NCBI GenBank assembly: GCA_050084515.1
Contig: CM114272.1
Location: 1-64,000 of the forward strand
DNA: 64,000 bases
Reading direction: 5' to 3'
DNA from: Blasia pusilla
Lineage: Eukaryota > Marchantiophyta > Marchantiopsida > Blasiales
Shown here piece after piece: positions 15,110 through 28,300 of the stretch. The translations under genes were made by a program, and so were the position numbers. Position 1 is the stretch's first letter. Each line of letters starts with the position of its first letter. Under the pieces are notes generated by a model. The model worked only from the letters and a program-made list of their open reading frames with translations. It did not search any database and was not told the DNA's origin.

Positions 15110-18100
15110 GTAAGTAGCGTGTTGGGTCATTGGTCTAAGATAGGTAGTCTTTCTATGCATTTTTGTGTAAAGTGGCCTAAGGCTATGATAGGATTGAACT
15201 TTATGAGGTGGTATCTATGCAATGAATAAAGATGGGAAAAACACAAGAATAATTTATGATTGTGGCAGCTGAATTATAACCTTCTCTACGGATGGGACAA
15301 AAGCACAAGATGTATGGTGAACTAAAGATATTATTCGCTTGTAGCAAAAGATAGCATGGAGATATTACATTGAAAATTGTGTAGTAAGGGAGAACTATAT
15401 GCAGGGACTTAATAAATCGTTAGTGTTCACCCAAAATCGTGATTGCTAGGATCAACATGTCAAAAAAAAAAGTGTATCATATTGGAGTTATCAACATGTT
15501 AGATCCGATTGGCGGTCGAATTCATTGACTTTATGGATTCAAACCTAGTGAACGTTGTCAATTGGAAGGGAGAATTTCGTGATTGGTGCAAGCCATACAT
15601 AATGTAGCCCTCTCATATATCTCTTGGCGCATTGTGTTCATTATGAAGGGGAAAATCCATTGGAGACAACCTATAATTCTCTTCAACATCCATACCAATT
15701 AATAACTCTCCTCCAACGGGTGGAAAGTTGAATTCTAAAGTATTCTACCTTCGAACACTAGTAGGCCCTCCTCTTGCAACTCTTCACCCTCGGTTTTTTC
15801 TAACCCAAGATCGAGTTAGTTAAGCTTGACCTCTCCTTGGGATTCTCCTAGGAAGAAAGAATAAAGGCCCTATGTACCCTTCTTGGGTGCATAGGAGGTT
15901 GTAGCATAGTTGACAACTTCTCCCTTGCTAATGGTTGGTTGTGAGTTCTAATCCGGCCAACTACACCTCATTTTGCCCATGTACTCCCCCCTGCCTAACT
16001 TGACTTCTTGACCTAACCCGAGAATTAATAGGCGTGAGGGGCCATCGATATCATCGTCATAGTGCCCTTGGCACCATAAAGGTTGCTTTAGCTCTAAATA
16101 TTTCGTTTCAGGTCAAATGGGAACTAAATACAACTGATACCAGAAACTTTCAAACATTAAATAAGTAGTGGACAAATCAAAAGTAAAGTGAATGCTTCAT
16201 TCAAGTTTACACAAATGAGCGCTACAAGTAAATGAGTCCCTATCCCTTTTAAACAAGTCATGTGACCTCTAAATGAAGAAGGATTTATCCAATTAGACTC
16301 CAAAACTTCCCATTTTGAGGAAGATTTTTCTTCTATATTATTAAGAAAAGGATGGGTTTATGATTATAGAATTCTTCTTCCTGTGGTTGACACTAGACAT
16401 GCTACCACATGTCAATTCAAGGATCTAAGTTAAGAAAGAAGGCAAGTTAAGACATAAGAGAGCTAAGTTAAACCAATAATGTGTACTCTCATGTGTACCA
16501 CGTGCAACTAGTAGTCCATATGATTGTCATCTAAAATGTAGGATTGAGGGATATATAAGAGGTCACAAGACATCCATGACAAGTATGGATGTGTTATTAT
16601 TAGAATTTCATTGTGTATAGAGGCCTCTTAATATGTAATTGTAGGCAGTTAAACCCATAAAAAATGCTTTGCAAAGGGGATTTTAGGGATGGTTTTGCTT
16701 TTTTTCCCCCTCCTCCATTTTTTATTATTTAGAACCAATTTTTTTGGGAAAAATTAACACTACTATTAAATCTATTCACTTATATATCCTTAGAAATAAA
16801 AAAAATCCCACCCCAAAAAATCAAGACTTAGCTTCATTATAAAGGGATTAGTTGTAAAGTGAGCGTAGGAGTCTTGGAAAGTTGGGAGGAAATGCAACAT
16901 TGGAGTGGTTTGAAGTTGAGAGGAGAATTTTTGAATTTTTATGGTTGGGGTTTCTTTGTTTGTGAGTGCCTTTGCAAGTTTATTTGATATTCATGCAAAT
17001 CGTTTGTGAGTTCTATGCAAGCAACTTTAGAGTGTATGTGGTTTTGGCGTTTCGAGAGTTTTGTGAGTCAATGTGTTTCCTAGTAGTCGCAAGTTGCAAT
17101 GTTCGGTACTCGTAGTTTGTAAGCATAATTGCAAATCTCAAAGGAGGTGTTTGGGAGCCTTTTGCGTATCACGAGAGTCTCAACTTACTTGCAATTAACT
17201 TGTAAAGTTTGGAACATTGGCAAACAAGAATTGACTCCCATTAGAATCATAAATGATTACAAATGACTAAAAATTATGAGCTTGTAAGACGACGAATGTG
17301 CACCTCTCATCTAGTAGTGTTACTAGTTTATACAACAATCCTTTGAATAGTCTTTTAAGAGGACATGTAAGGAAGACAATACTATGCATTTGTGTGATAT
17401 ATTCATCATGAGTTCAAAACTTCTCAATTAATACTCTTATCCCTAAGATATTGGAAAGACTCCTACTTCTCCCCTTTTCCATGTATTCTTGGGCTCTATT
17501 ATGAAAAGAGACACCTTGAAAGATCCACCTAAAAAATTGAGCATTAAATTCTTATTTTTTGTTTAAGTTATAATTATTATAATATAGATGGATAAAATCT
17601 TTTGATAAACACATCTATGCAAGGAAATAAGTCTGGTAGATAGGGTTGTAATTTAAACTCTATCAATATTGGTTGCGGCACCTACCACTAGGGCGTATTA
17701 ATTGGTTCTTTCTCTCCCGCTGCCACATATTCTCTGGTGTCACTTGAGCACTAAGACGATTTGAAGTAGAGAGGCTGCAGAATGCAAGTTATTCCAGAGT
17801 GATTTCTCAACCGTCCGATGTGAATGGAGATGTGAACCAAAATAAAGACATGTGGACTCATTCCCCTCCGTGTTAGTATTTGTTTACTCCTTCACAGGCG
17901 TCCTCTTCCATGCCTTGTTGCTCCCTTCTTGTATTTCCATCGACTCCATTTTTGTCCACCACCGGGCCATAACGCCATGTTAGTATTAAGAGAACTCAAA
18001 AATCAAGGTTATATTGACTTGATATTGAGTGTAATAGAGCACATTAAGGAGACTCTTATGGGCTCTCGACATAAAATCAGAAAATAAGGAAGCACCACAA

Positions 18101-19260
18101 CATATGGTAATAGAATATAAACAAATTGTGTGCTATGTGTAAAATGCTCTCTATTCTGTTATATGTGAAATGCTCTCTCTGTTCTACTCTATGTAGACCT
18201 AAACCCGTGAAATACAAACCCATAAGAAAAAAAATACTAAAAAAAAAGAAACGGAAGGCAAACCATAGGCAAACGGAGCCGCACACGTTTGGGTGGCTCT
18301 GTTGCCTCTTACAGAACCGTTCCGGCTACAGCCAAAGCCGGAGAAGGACGGCTCCATGTGAACCTTCCTACTGTCACATGGTCGTAGGATTTTCCTTGAA
18401 ACACAAAAGACAATGGGTACATCTTCAGGTGTCTGTTAGTGATGTTGAGCAATAGACCTTTACTACACAACCTGCGACGAGTAACCCTCAATGTTGATTT
18501 TCAATCCCTCTCAAAAGGTGAGGGGAAATTAATTTCATTGCTTGCAAGTAAATTTTTTTTTGTGAAAAAATTATGATTGTCCATGTGGTCATATTTCAAG
18601 TGCTAGTGTTCATTTTTCATTCTTAGGCAATTTTTTCTTATAGACATACCTAGATAAACATTTGAAATTTTAAAAAATTCGAACTAGTGTAGAGTGTGTG
18701 CTTTGCACAAGATTAATCATATATCACACAAATTCAAAAAATATTCTGGTTTTTCTCATAGAATATTTTCTTACCACTTCTCAAATGAATTTTTAAATTA
18801 AATCCAAAAAATGTGTGTTTACAAATAAAATTTTATTCATAATCATATAAATTAAAATAAATTTTAATTTATTTTATTCAAATTAATTCATTTTTTTGGG
18901 TGGAAATTTATATGTTTTTGAAAATCCAATGTATCAAAATTTTATATTTTCATTGAAAATGATTCTTTGATTTTCAACCGTCGTATCTTAGCATAAAGCA
19001 AACATTAAGACGTCTTTGGAATTTTGAAAGCGTGTATTTCTTTGATCTATACCAAAAAGATCATTTAAGGATTAGTTAAGTATCGCCTATTTAACTGTAG
19101 GCGTCCACTAGTACAATAATGGTGTGGCGGGGGGCCAAACATGATCATTTGGGATTTACCTTCGGAAATGAAGTACCTCTTCCCGATGCGTATCGTGGAA
19201 AGCGTTGGCCCGGGACTCAAACGGAGGAATGGGAAGGTGTTTGAACCTAGGCCCTTAGGG
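15110..19260. other. Long non-coding region between RPS21 and UTP5
   Basis: More than 4 kb without a supported gene. The DNA is AT-rich, with poly-A and poly-T runs. A frame at 18126-18455 overlaps a local duplication of an ATGTGAAATGCTCTCT-like segment and has no recognisable product. A tRNA-like motif lies at about 15890-15965. Confidence 0.5.
15902..15954 (+). promoter_or_regulatory. Pol III box A / box B-like pair (possible tRNA-derived SINE)
   Basis: TAGCATAGTTG at 15902-15912 resembles a tRNA box A and AGTTCTAATCC at 15944-15954 resembles a box B, start-to-start spacing 42 bases as in tRNA genes. A regular cloverleaf does not form, so this is not called as a tRNA. A tRNA-derived SINE head is a possible explanation. 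Confidence 0.35.
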
Positions 19261-19276
19261 CCTGCTTCTCGGGTTT

Positions 19277-19286
19277 AAACCCTAAA
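19277..19286 (+). promoter_or_regulatory. Telo-box upstream of UTP5
   Basis: AAACCCTAAA lies about 190 bp before the UTP5 start codon, in a GC-rich stretch following CGGGTTT. It matches the plant telo-box found in nucleolar and ribosomal-protein gene promoters. Confidence 0.6.
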
Positions 19287-19474
19287 CCCCCGTCTGTCAG
19301 TGCCCGTGCCGTCGAACCCCCACGCTTCCTCCTCACTTTCTCGTGTACTCGGAGGTAATCGAACTTGCTGCGCAGAATTTCCATCCGTCCGCTCCGCTGC
19401 AGTCGCCATGCGCGAATAACTTGGCCCATGCTCAGAAGTACAGACTCTTCTGGAGCCGGATATCTGCCTGAGTG

Positions 19475-22445
19475 ATGACGAAGGACGTGCTCGCGGCTTT
19501 CAGCCCCGCCACCGACTTTCTCGCTGTCGCGACTGCAGATGGCCGCATCAAGGTCTGCTCCATCTCTCTTCATAATTCCAAGTCTTGCCACCAGTCGTGG
19601 CTCTGGTTTAGCTCCTCCGACAAAGCGCTAGCAACAACTGTAGATTCTGTGTGAGCGATGGCGGTTGAGGAAATGCATGAGATGCAATGGGTCCCGGGAC
19701 GACCATTGGATGAGCGAGAAGGAATGAATCAAGTGATTTATTTTCTGCAAGGATCCAAACAGGCCATGGGTTTTAAGAGAGAGAATGTATGGATGAATGA
19801 TTTAGATTTAGGAGAGAGAGGTGTTTACGAAGAATTTTGCTTTGCAGACATGGGACGTCGGCAATGGGCATTTGCGTGGGGAGTTCGTAGATGTTACGGC
19901 ATCAACAAGCGGGGCTGGGACGCTTGCAGGGCAAGGAAATGGCCACTTGGCAGTCGACTACACTTGCATTGCGTGGGCTTCACTGTCTGCCACTATTAAG
20001 AAGGTGTGTAGCGGCAACCAACTACTTCACTAGACGAGTCCGTCTGTTTTGGCGTGCGCTTCGGGGTTCAGCTGATTTGAGCGGATGAAAATATTCTCAG
20101 TAGTCGGATGATAGCACTAGTGGCTAGTTCTAATATGGAAAATTTTCTGAGTTGCTAAGTCGTTAGCTACCGATGCCTTTCTGTTGCAGGGCAAGAAGAA
20201 AGGGACTAAAGATGCACAGCCTTTGCTACTAGTGCTCGGTACAGGCGCCGGAGATGTTCTTGCTTGGGATGCATCTCTAGGTCAGCTGAAGTGGAGGACC
20301 GATGACTGCAATGCGGGGTGCGTGCCATTTGTTTTGCTTGATTAATCAAGCGCTCATTCCATTTCTAATCGAGTCTGTTATCCCAACCTCGAACCCCTGT
20401 TTGCCTTGTTAACAGTTATACTTTCTGGATTGTGTCGAGAAATAGATGGGTATACCTTCATTTCAACTACCATTCTCCAATTCGCGATGGGGTTTTGGCT
20501 CAAATGATTAGTTTACTTACGCTCTTACGAATGATCACAGGCCTCTGAGAAGTTGCAAATTGACGTAGAATGTTTCTTTTGTCTTCTGGCAGGGGAGTTA
20601 AAGCATTAGCAATTTCGAAGTGTGGAAAAATCCTCTACACCTCGGGAGCTGATGGCATGGTGTGTGAGTTAGATAGTGGAAGTGGACGACTGCTAGAGAA
20701 GTTCCGAGCTGCTAAAACTGCTGTATCATGCATCGCTGTCTCACCAGGTTTGACAGGAATCCACCCGTGATTACATTCTGAACCCTTTCCTCAAGGTTAT
20801 TGCATCTGAGAACTTGGGGCTTTTCTGACTTTTCTATGCATGTGTTCAGATGGAGGAACTTTGCTCACTGCAAGCTCAGAGTTGAAGCTCTTTGATCTCT
20901 CCAGCAAGAAGAGGATGCGCAAATTTGCAGGGCATCCGGTAATTTGGTCAGATTCCTTTTCAACTTTTCCTTTTGCAATCACTGGAATGACCATCCCTTG
21001 AAAGTCCATTTGTCCCATTTAGCTCATTTCTTCTTGATGTTTCCTGGCTGGTGCAGACTATTGTAACAGCATTGACTTTCAGTGGAGATGGGAAGTATGT
21101 GCTTTCTTCTGCCACTGGTGAGAGGCAAGTTGCTGTGTGGAGCTGTGAAGGAAGTAAGTCGGATACAGGGGCTGTCTTTTCTCTATCATCTGACCAGCCT
21201 GCAGTGTCACTGAATTGCAACTCATTTAAACAAGAGGCAGGCATTTTGCGAGTTTTGGCTCTCACTGAGGCTGGCGTAGCATATGTATGGCAAGGAACAA
21301 GCATTGAAGAGCTTGCAAGTGTGAAGCCCATGACTCTGAGTGTCTCCACATCTAAAGGCCCCAGACCAAGCAAGGGTTTCAAAGCCTGTCTTCTGGCTGC
21401 TCAGCTTGTGAAAGGTTCCAGTGATGATCCCAATGAGGTGCTGGTTGCGCACGGTAACACTGCCAAAATAAATTTTGAACAAGTCCCTATTGATTCTCTG
21501 GGCACCAGCATTGTTTTTGGGTCTGACTCAAGTGGGGCTTTGCTACCTACATCTCAACCTGCGGAGAGCACTCAAATCACGAAACCACATGTAACAATCA
21601 TTGGAGCTGACAATGCTGCTGATGCTGTCGTTGCAAAGCCGCATGTGGAAGGGGAAGATATTAATCTATCTTCCAAGAAAATGAAGAAGAAACGGCGAGC
21701 AAGTGCAGATCTGGATGGGGATGCCGAAAGTATGCAGACATTACAACATGCCCGATCGGATAGTGAAGCAGTGACAATGAACGGGGAGGAAGAGGATGAA
21801 CTGACAATGGAAGAGCGTTTGGTGGCTTTAGGCATAATAGATAAAGATTTGAGTAACGAGGAAAAAGGCGATACAGTTGCTGTTGTTCCTCCACAAGCAG
21901 ACTCTTTGCAGGTCTTACTTTCACAAGCGTTGCAAGCAGATGATGCCATGCTTTTGGAGCGATGCTTAGCTGTAATGGATGAGAAGGTGATTATGAACAC
22001 AGTACGAAAGTTGCGGCCGGCAGAGGCTGGTAAACTCTTGAGTGTTTGCATGGTAAGACTTGAGACTCGTCCGCGGAGGGGTTTAGCATTGGTGCCCTGG
22101 TTACGGATTGTCCTCTTACAACATGCTGCCTCTATAATGTCTAACCCAGCCATGCAGCCTGTGCTGACAACACTGTATCAACTAATAGAAGCTAGATTGT
22201 CAGTTTTTCGGCCCTTGTTGGCTCTCTCAGGTCGTCTTGATCTTATAATGGCTCAAATTTCAGCTAATGAAGCCGGAGTGATCGATGACTCGGATGCTGC
22301 AGTAGTTTACGAAGAAGAGGATAGTGAGCCTGAGGTGGAGGAGGTGATGGAAGATGAATTATCAGAGGATATTAGTGAAAAAGAGGCTAGTGATGATGGT
22401 GAAGCTATGGATACAGACAGAGAGGAAGATGAAGGTTCTCCTTGA
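19475..22445 (+). CDS. UTP5: U3 snoRNP / SSU processome protein UTP5 (WDR43)
   Basis: Six coding exons give a 664-residue protein: 19475-19552, 19848-20003, 20190-20317, 20593-20747, 20850-20938 and 21057-22445, all with GT-AG introns and continuous phase. Residues 1 to about 230 form WD40 blades (SPATDFLAVATADGRIK, VLGTGAGDVLAWD, ILYTSGADGMVCELD, TLLTASSELKLFDL, TIVTALTFSGDGKYVL). A Lys-rich segment follows (KKMKKKRR near residue 410). A Utp12-type helical domain lies at about 480-610 (LLSQALQADDAMLLERCL, RPRRGLALVPWLRIVLL). The tail is highly acidic. The family member UTP5/WDR43 belongs to the t-UTP subcomplex, acting in the nucleolus in rRNA transcription and early 18S processing. The ATG at 19475 is chosen because it opens directly on the first blade; length fits the family. 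Confidence 0.93.
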
Positions 22446-22999
22446 TGGATTCAATTTGACAAAGAGCAGTTTTCAATTTAGGAGTCAGTAAAATTGGCAA
22501 AGTTACCAAGTTGACTCATTTGTTCCACCTCTGTAGGAAGGGTTCTTGCACATGTACTATATGCGGTAGTCATCAAACCATTTGCCTTATATCAATACAG
22601 TCCGCTCTTAAGTTTGAGTCACACTGAAGTAGGGGTAATTGTTTCCAAAAGTTGAGGATTATGCTGAAAATAGGCCCTAGGAGTATAGGTATCAGAGGAA
22701 ATTACTTGCATCATGCCTGGGTAAGAGACAGTTGCTTGTCCACTGTCCTGATACTTACCCTCAGTGGTACGATGACACTTAAATCTTTCTAGACTTTTCC
22801 TCCCTCAGCAGCAATTTTTGATAGCAAAGGACATTGGGGAGTTCACATATGTCAAAACGACATTTTTCCTTCAGATTTGCGCAGTTCTACTTTCAGCAGA
22901 GATGTGCTATGAATTTGGGGCTGTGAAATGCATCTTTGACTCAAGATCCTATACCTCGGGAATCATGCCATTCCGCCTTCATCTGTTGCCATGCATGCT
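22446..22999. other. UTP5 3' flank
   Basis: Presumed 3' UTR and downstream DNA of UTP5. A 96-codon frame at 22818-23108 has no recognisable product and runs into the dispersed repeat that begins near 23000. Confidence 0.5.
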
Positions 23000-23520
23000 G
23001 ATGGAATTGAAAAAATTATACTGTGAACATGAACCTTGTGGTGCCAATGCAGAGACCTCTAAATCAGGAGACCGCAAACCTTCTCCCCGGGGCCCAGTGA
23101 ATCATTGAATCGACCACATTAGCACTCGTACCACATCATCCACAGAAGAAATTCTACCCAAACTGTATGTAGTGGTCGCTGGGAAGGAGGTGAAGGTGAG
23201 GTTGCTACACGGTTCATTAAGAAAGACTGCCTTTACGCTGCATGTCACAGGATTGGTGCAAATATATAAAGGTTCATCATGCAGCCACGGAGTTCCAATT
23301 GCCCGAATTTTGTACCTTTCTACTTCAGCCTTCTGATGAAGTATTGAGAATTTACTCTGGATGAGTCTCGAGTCCAGGCATCTCTAAGATGCTGTAAAAC
23401 CGGGCCTGATAATAATTCTTTACTTATCTTGGTAACTTGTAAATGTCGAATCCAGTCTGTGTGTCTTCCACATTTATTGGAAGGAAGATCCTCACAGGGT
23501 TACTATTTCCTGTTACTCAA
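23000..23520 (+). repeat. Dispersed repeat B, copy 1
   Basis: About 500 bp that aligns by eye, with substitutions and small indels, to 32144-32610. Shared blocks include CTTGTGGTGCCAATGCAGAG, GAATCATTGAATC, TTACCCAAACTG/ATG, GGTTCATTAAG, TTTTGTACCTTT and TTGTAAATGTCGAATCC. Both copies lie just downstream of a ribosome-related gene on the same strand. Confidence 0.8.
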
Positions 23521-23579
23521 TCCATGGCTAGGTTAGGTGATCATGTGGTGCTAAATATTGCCTCATTTTAAGGGCGAGC

Positions 23580-24274
23580 ACCCCCTAATGAATCTCTGTT
23601 GTATTCTTTCCCTTCCAAAACTTTTGACATCAAGTGAGGGCATATGCCTCTAAATTCAAAGAGGCCTCAAATCCCTCCATAGCCTTGTCAAGCTATGTCA
23701 ATAACACATGCTTTGCCTTAGTCACCCATTGGTTGACGCACACAATATCCACATATCATGTCTCAATAAACGTGTAACTCCTTCCATTTCTCATATCCAC
23801 CAACTATTATTAGGATTAGGAGACCAAAGTTGAACTTCTTACTTTTGTGGTCTCCCCAACCACAAAGTCCATTTGGACTTATATTTGGTCTTTCAACGCC
23901 TCAAAGATGGAGAGTTGGAACTCATTGAAACCTGTCTACCATTTTAGTGTCGTGAACAATCCAACCTTACATTTTTGTGTTGGAACATGGAGGTAAAATT
24001 CTTGTTGTAGGGTGCCAAGATTCTTGGTTAGATCTTCTTTGCTAAATGACATTTTGTCTCAAGAAACCATGTCGTGATCATTAATCTTTGAAAACCTCTC
24101 TAAATACTCAAACCCCAATGGAATTTTTTGGCCTTGCGGCTCAACCTGAGGAGCATGTGAACCTGCCCTCACTAGATTGAGCTTTGCCAATTTCTTCTTA
24201 TCCCACTTGGACTTGTCACCTTCCTTAATCGTGATATGGTGATTGCCTCTACCAAAATGATCGAATAGGCCCAC
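23580..24274 (-). mobile_element. Gag-region remnant of a minus-strand LTR retroelement
   Basis: Just downstream, on the minus strand, of the primer-binding site at 24300 lies an open frame (24059-24274) beginning MGLFDHFGRGNHHITIKEGD and rich in Lys/Gly. In frame continuation toward 23580 is broken by several stops. The position matches a gag start after a primer-binding site; the sequence itself is too short to assign a family. Confidence 0.45.
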
Positions 24275-24299
24275 TTATTGTGACCTATTTCGGTGATTT

Positions 24300-24311
24300 G
24301 CCCTGATACCA
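24300..24311 (-). other. Retroelement primer-binding site (initiator tRNA-Met type)
   Basis: On the minus strand this reads TGGTATCAGGGC, close to the TGGTATCAGAGC primer-binding site used by many plant LTR elements. Directly upstream on that strand is a TG...-bounded sequence (starting TGTAGAGTCAC at 24315 on the plus strand), as expected for the inner edge of a 5' LTR. Confidence 0.6.
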
Positions 24312-24314
24312 AAT

Positions 24315-25260
24315 TGTAGAGTCACTCTACTTTTTATTGCAAGATTTACAAAGAGATATAGCAAAAATATCCTTTTTCCTTCGCAAGCGGAAGACTTAGA
24401 TTAGGTCTTGAAACCCAAAATCGTCGCGCGTTCTGCTAGGTATAGTCAAAGAAGTAGCTATGCATCTCAACTTTTGAGTCACACAAAGGAATTCCATCCC
24501 CCTAAGGAACCTCATCCTTGAGCCTTGACCTACCTCCTCTTGTTGTTTATCCAAGAAGGAGAACGTGGACTATCCTCAAGGTGCATCTTGGATGATATCC
24601 TAGCTCACAATTTGAAACATGATCAAACAAAAAACATGATGAACTCCCTATTCTCAATAATGAGTGGATAGGGAGGGAGAGTTTCCCTCACAATAGATAT
24701 CCCTTTGGAGTTTTCCGGTCCCCCTATCTTTTCTTAAGTATCCACCCTAGGCCACTACTTTTTGCCCTCAACCCAAGTGTGGATTTGGACTTCCAAATCC
24801 CCGTTGGGCTAATTGAAACCCAAGATGACTTGGTTGACCCTCATGGTTATTCCAATCCTTTCTCGACTAAAAACTATCTCCTTTATCTCCTGCCTCATGT
24901 TTTGTGTGTCTTAGGGCCACTTGCCTATATGCAACTCGACTCATGCCTTGCGTCTTGTGGTTGTTCTTGATGACATTTGTATTTCATGACTAGGGTCATG
25001 GTATCATCACATGTCTTGACTAATCATGATGCATGAGAACCAACTTGAAGACTTGCTCACTTATCTTCATTGTGTCCTAGTTCCCACTATTGGTTCCACT
25101 CTTTTCCTATTGTGGCTTTCCTCAAAGCACTTTCCCGTCTTGGCTAGTCTTAGCCCATTCCATGGTTTGCCATCCTTTGGTCTCAAGGATTGGTGTCGTG
25201 ATATCCTGAATAACTATGACACTGATGTTAGCGGGAACTTGAAAAGCGAGTCATGATCTA
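24315..25260 (-). repeat. Probable LTR and flank, outer end not defined
   Basis: Sequence outside the primer-binding site. The inner boundary at 24315 is supported by the primer-binding site; I could not find a second copy of the LTR in the window, so the outer boundary given is only approximate and the element is probably truncated or solo-like. Short open frames here have no recognisable product. Confidence 0.3.
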
Positions 25261-25288
25261 AGGTCAAAAGAAGAGAGACCTTGGTGTG

Positions 25289-25308
25289 ACTCGCAAAAGT
25301 TTGCGAGT
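25289..25308. other. 9-bp inverted repeat
   Basis: ACTCGCAAA and TTTGCGAGT flank two bases. A minor hairpin in otherwise unassigned DNA. Confidence 0.6.
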
Positions 25309-28300
25309 TATTATAACTTTAGTTTAGAATTTTCTCTTGGGGAAGTGAAGATGGGTGGAATTTCCCATGAGACTTTCCCAAGCCATCTTGGGGATTCACT
25401 TGTCAAAAACGGATTCGCAAAACACTCACCACGAATCATATTTTGGTCCAATGACACAACCAAGGCCCCAAGGCGGATGTTGGGGAAAGTAAGGTTCCCT
25501 TGGAAAGCCCATGAAGTACCTATTGGGAGGGGCTCTCTCTCTTCCTACCCGTTGAGTTTTGGAACAAGGAGGTAACCATGTTTTCTATTTGGACCATATT
25601 TTAGATCAGGTGGCTTGTTGTTGCTTGACCTGATCTCTTGCTCTCAAGTACTAAAAAATTTCCCCTTTGAAATTTTTTTTCTTCCTTTAAAAACATAGAA
25701 ATTTCTAATTTTTTTGCCTCTCCTTTAAAATTTAAAATAGAATTAAACAGTTGAAGGAATAGGCTTCTTCATTCATGTGAGATTCCTTTGAGAAAATACT
25801 AAACTAAAGTTACAATGATCTTCCATATAAAGATTTTTTCTAACAAACACTAAAATTTGTAAAATAAATAAAATATGAGGAGAGGAAGATCACTCTTTTG
25901 GGCACTTTTACTCCCCAAGAGTGAAACCCCTCTTTAAAACCAAAGTTACTAAAAAATTGTAGGTTTAAACTTGTTCAGGTTATGTCATAAATTATGTACA
26001 TGGACCTCCTCTAAAGTTTGCACAAAATTTTATTAATATTGGAACTTCACCAGTGCAATTTCTTGCCCTCATAAGTGGGGAATCGAAATAAACAATGGGT
26101 ATGCTTGTGGAAAATTCAATTACTCGGCAATCCATGGATGGAAGTGTTGTAAGTATATTTGTATAACAGCACTAGTAAGTTTTTTTGTTGATGCGATGAA
26201 ATGGGTGAGATGGTTGGAATTGAAATGAGTGACATATGGAAGATGATAATGTGGAGTTTCTAGAGTTTAACATTTAAAAAGATTATTATTATTTCTTTAA
26301 TAATGCATTTAAATTGGCTTTCAAAAAACAACTTTCTTTCTTTTTCTTTATGTGTTGGGGAAGAAATTAGTTATTCTTTTTCCAATCCCCATCTTTCAAT
26401 TAATAAAAGGAAATCACCCATTTGATCAATCTTTCCCTGAAAAGAGTTGAAACTTTTCTCCCAACCAAGCTTGAAAATGAATGATAATATAGAAATAATA
26501 AAATTAACTAATTTAAGAATAATCCTTATCCCAACACCATCATATTATCTTTTTTCAAAATTTTCCAAAATATGAACTAAATATCCCTCCAAACTAACTT
26601 GAAAATTAATTTCTAACAAAAGTTTTAGGCAGGAAATTATATTTTAAAATATTTTATTTTTCAAATGAGAAAAGAGAATAAAAAAATTAGGGAGAATTGA
26701 GAAGTTTGGAAGATTTTCCTGGGGAATTTTTAATTTTTAAAATAATAATTTCGTATTAAAAATTGAAAGTAAAATTAATAAAATACAATAGTAATTAAAA
26801 CCTTGTTATCATTTCACTTTTCTGCTTATTATTAAAAAAAATAAAAAAATAATTTAATTTCAATGGATAAATTTCATAATTTTGACTCATCCATCGGTCC
26901 TCAAAATAAAATGATCCGTGATAGTTATATAAATATAAATATATTTATATTATAATGGATGACCCTATATGGACAATAAGACAAAATAGTGGGATAATAA
27001 GATAAAATAGCAACATGTTTAAATTCTATCCCTTGATTCATACTAGATGGGTCAAGAAAATCAATTTAAGTGGAAGAGGAAAATGTTTTTATTTATGATT
27101 AATTAAATTAAATTATATGATAATAAGTGATACTATTTTGTGCACCTATTCTAATTGAACGTCAATCTCTAGTGTTGCGGAAGAATACGTTCACCAGGAC
27201 ACGCTCTCACTGCTGATGTGCACCCAAACACACTTATGTTAGTATGGTCTAGGTCAATCAACCTTCCAACCCAACGAGTTCTTGACTTGACCATACATCA
27301 AGCTTAACCTTCCCGAATTCCGAGCTCCCCAACTCGGGCAAGTCTTTCGAGACTTGGAATAGACTTTTTGGTTAGTTCAGGCACCTAAAACGGCGTTTGC
27401 GTGCCTAATGGTCTTATTTTTCCAATGGACCTCGTGTGAGCCCCAAACCGAGATCCACCTAAATGAGTCTTGGGTTGGAATCCAATAGGGAACCCCGGAA
27501 TCCACTCTATTGGACTTGGTTCGGGTTTCGAGTCCCCATGCCAAACTCTATTTTTATTCTGTGCCCTCGAGTCGCCCCGCGGTGCCCAAAGTAGGGCTCG
27601 AATCCTAAGCATCCTTGGAGACCTTCCCCTTTACTAGTACTTCTGGGATCCCCGCCCTCCTCCTACCTTTGGGGAAGAGCATTCGTGCCCTTGTTTTTGG
27701 CCTTCAACCCGATTCCATGTAAAGTTGGTTTCACGTAATATTTCAATTTTTGCTTGTGCGTTTGTTAAGATCTTTGGTGCATTGGAACCGGCTTGGCATC
27801 AACTTTCCAACGCCATCTTACTTGTCCCAAACACATCCCGAGACTAAGAGTTATGATTCAAAATGCAATCGGAACCCCAAACGCTAGTTACATTCTAAAT
27901 CCGGTTCTCATCTCTTTGGCAACAAACCTTCATAGATTCGACTCTTCTCAAGTCTTTGTTCACGTTTGGTTCTGGTTTCCTAGTTGCGACTATGAACGCA
28001 TAAAACGCTCAACCTTGTTTGTGTCTGGTCTCTTGTGTTTGTTCCAAGAGACCACTCTAACGCGCAAACCATCCTACTGCGAGCCGGCTGGAGTCATGAT
28101 GTTCCACTTGGCGCTCGTTTGGTTATGAAGGTTACCACATCCTAGGTATAAAATAAATCAAAATAGTGAGATAGTTAGAAAAAATAGCAAAAAATTCACA
28201 AGTATATCCCGTATGGGAAGGGAAAATAAACTTTAATGGAGAAGTAGTAGACATGGTTTAAATTTTATGGAAGGGTGGAACTATTTAGGGGAATGGGATA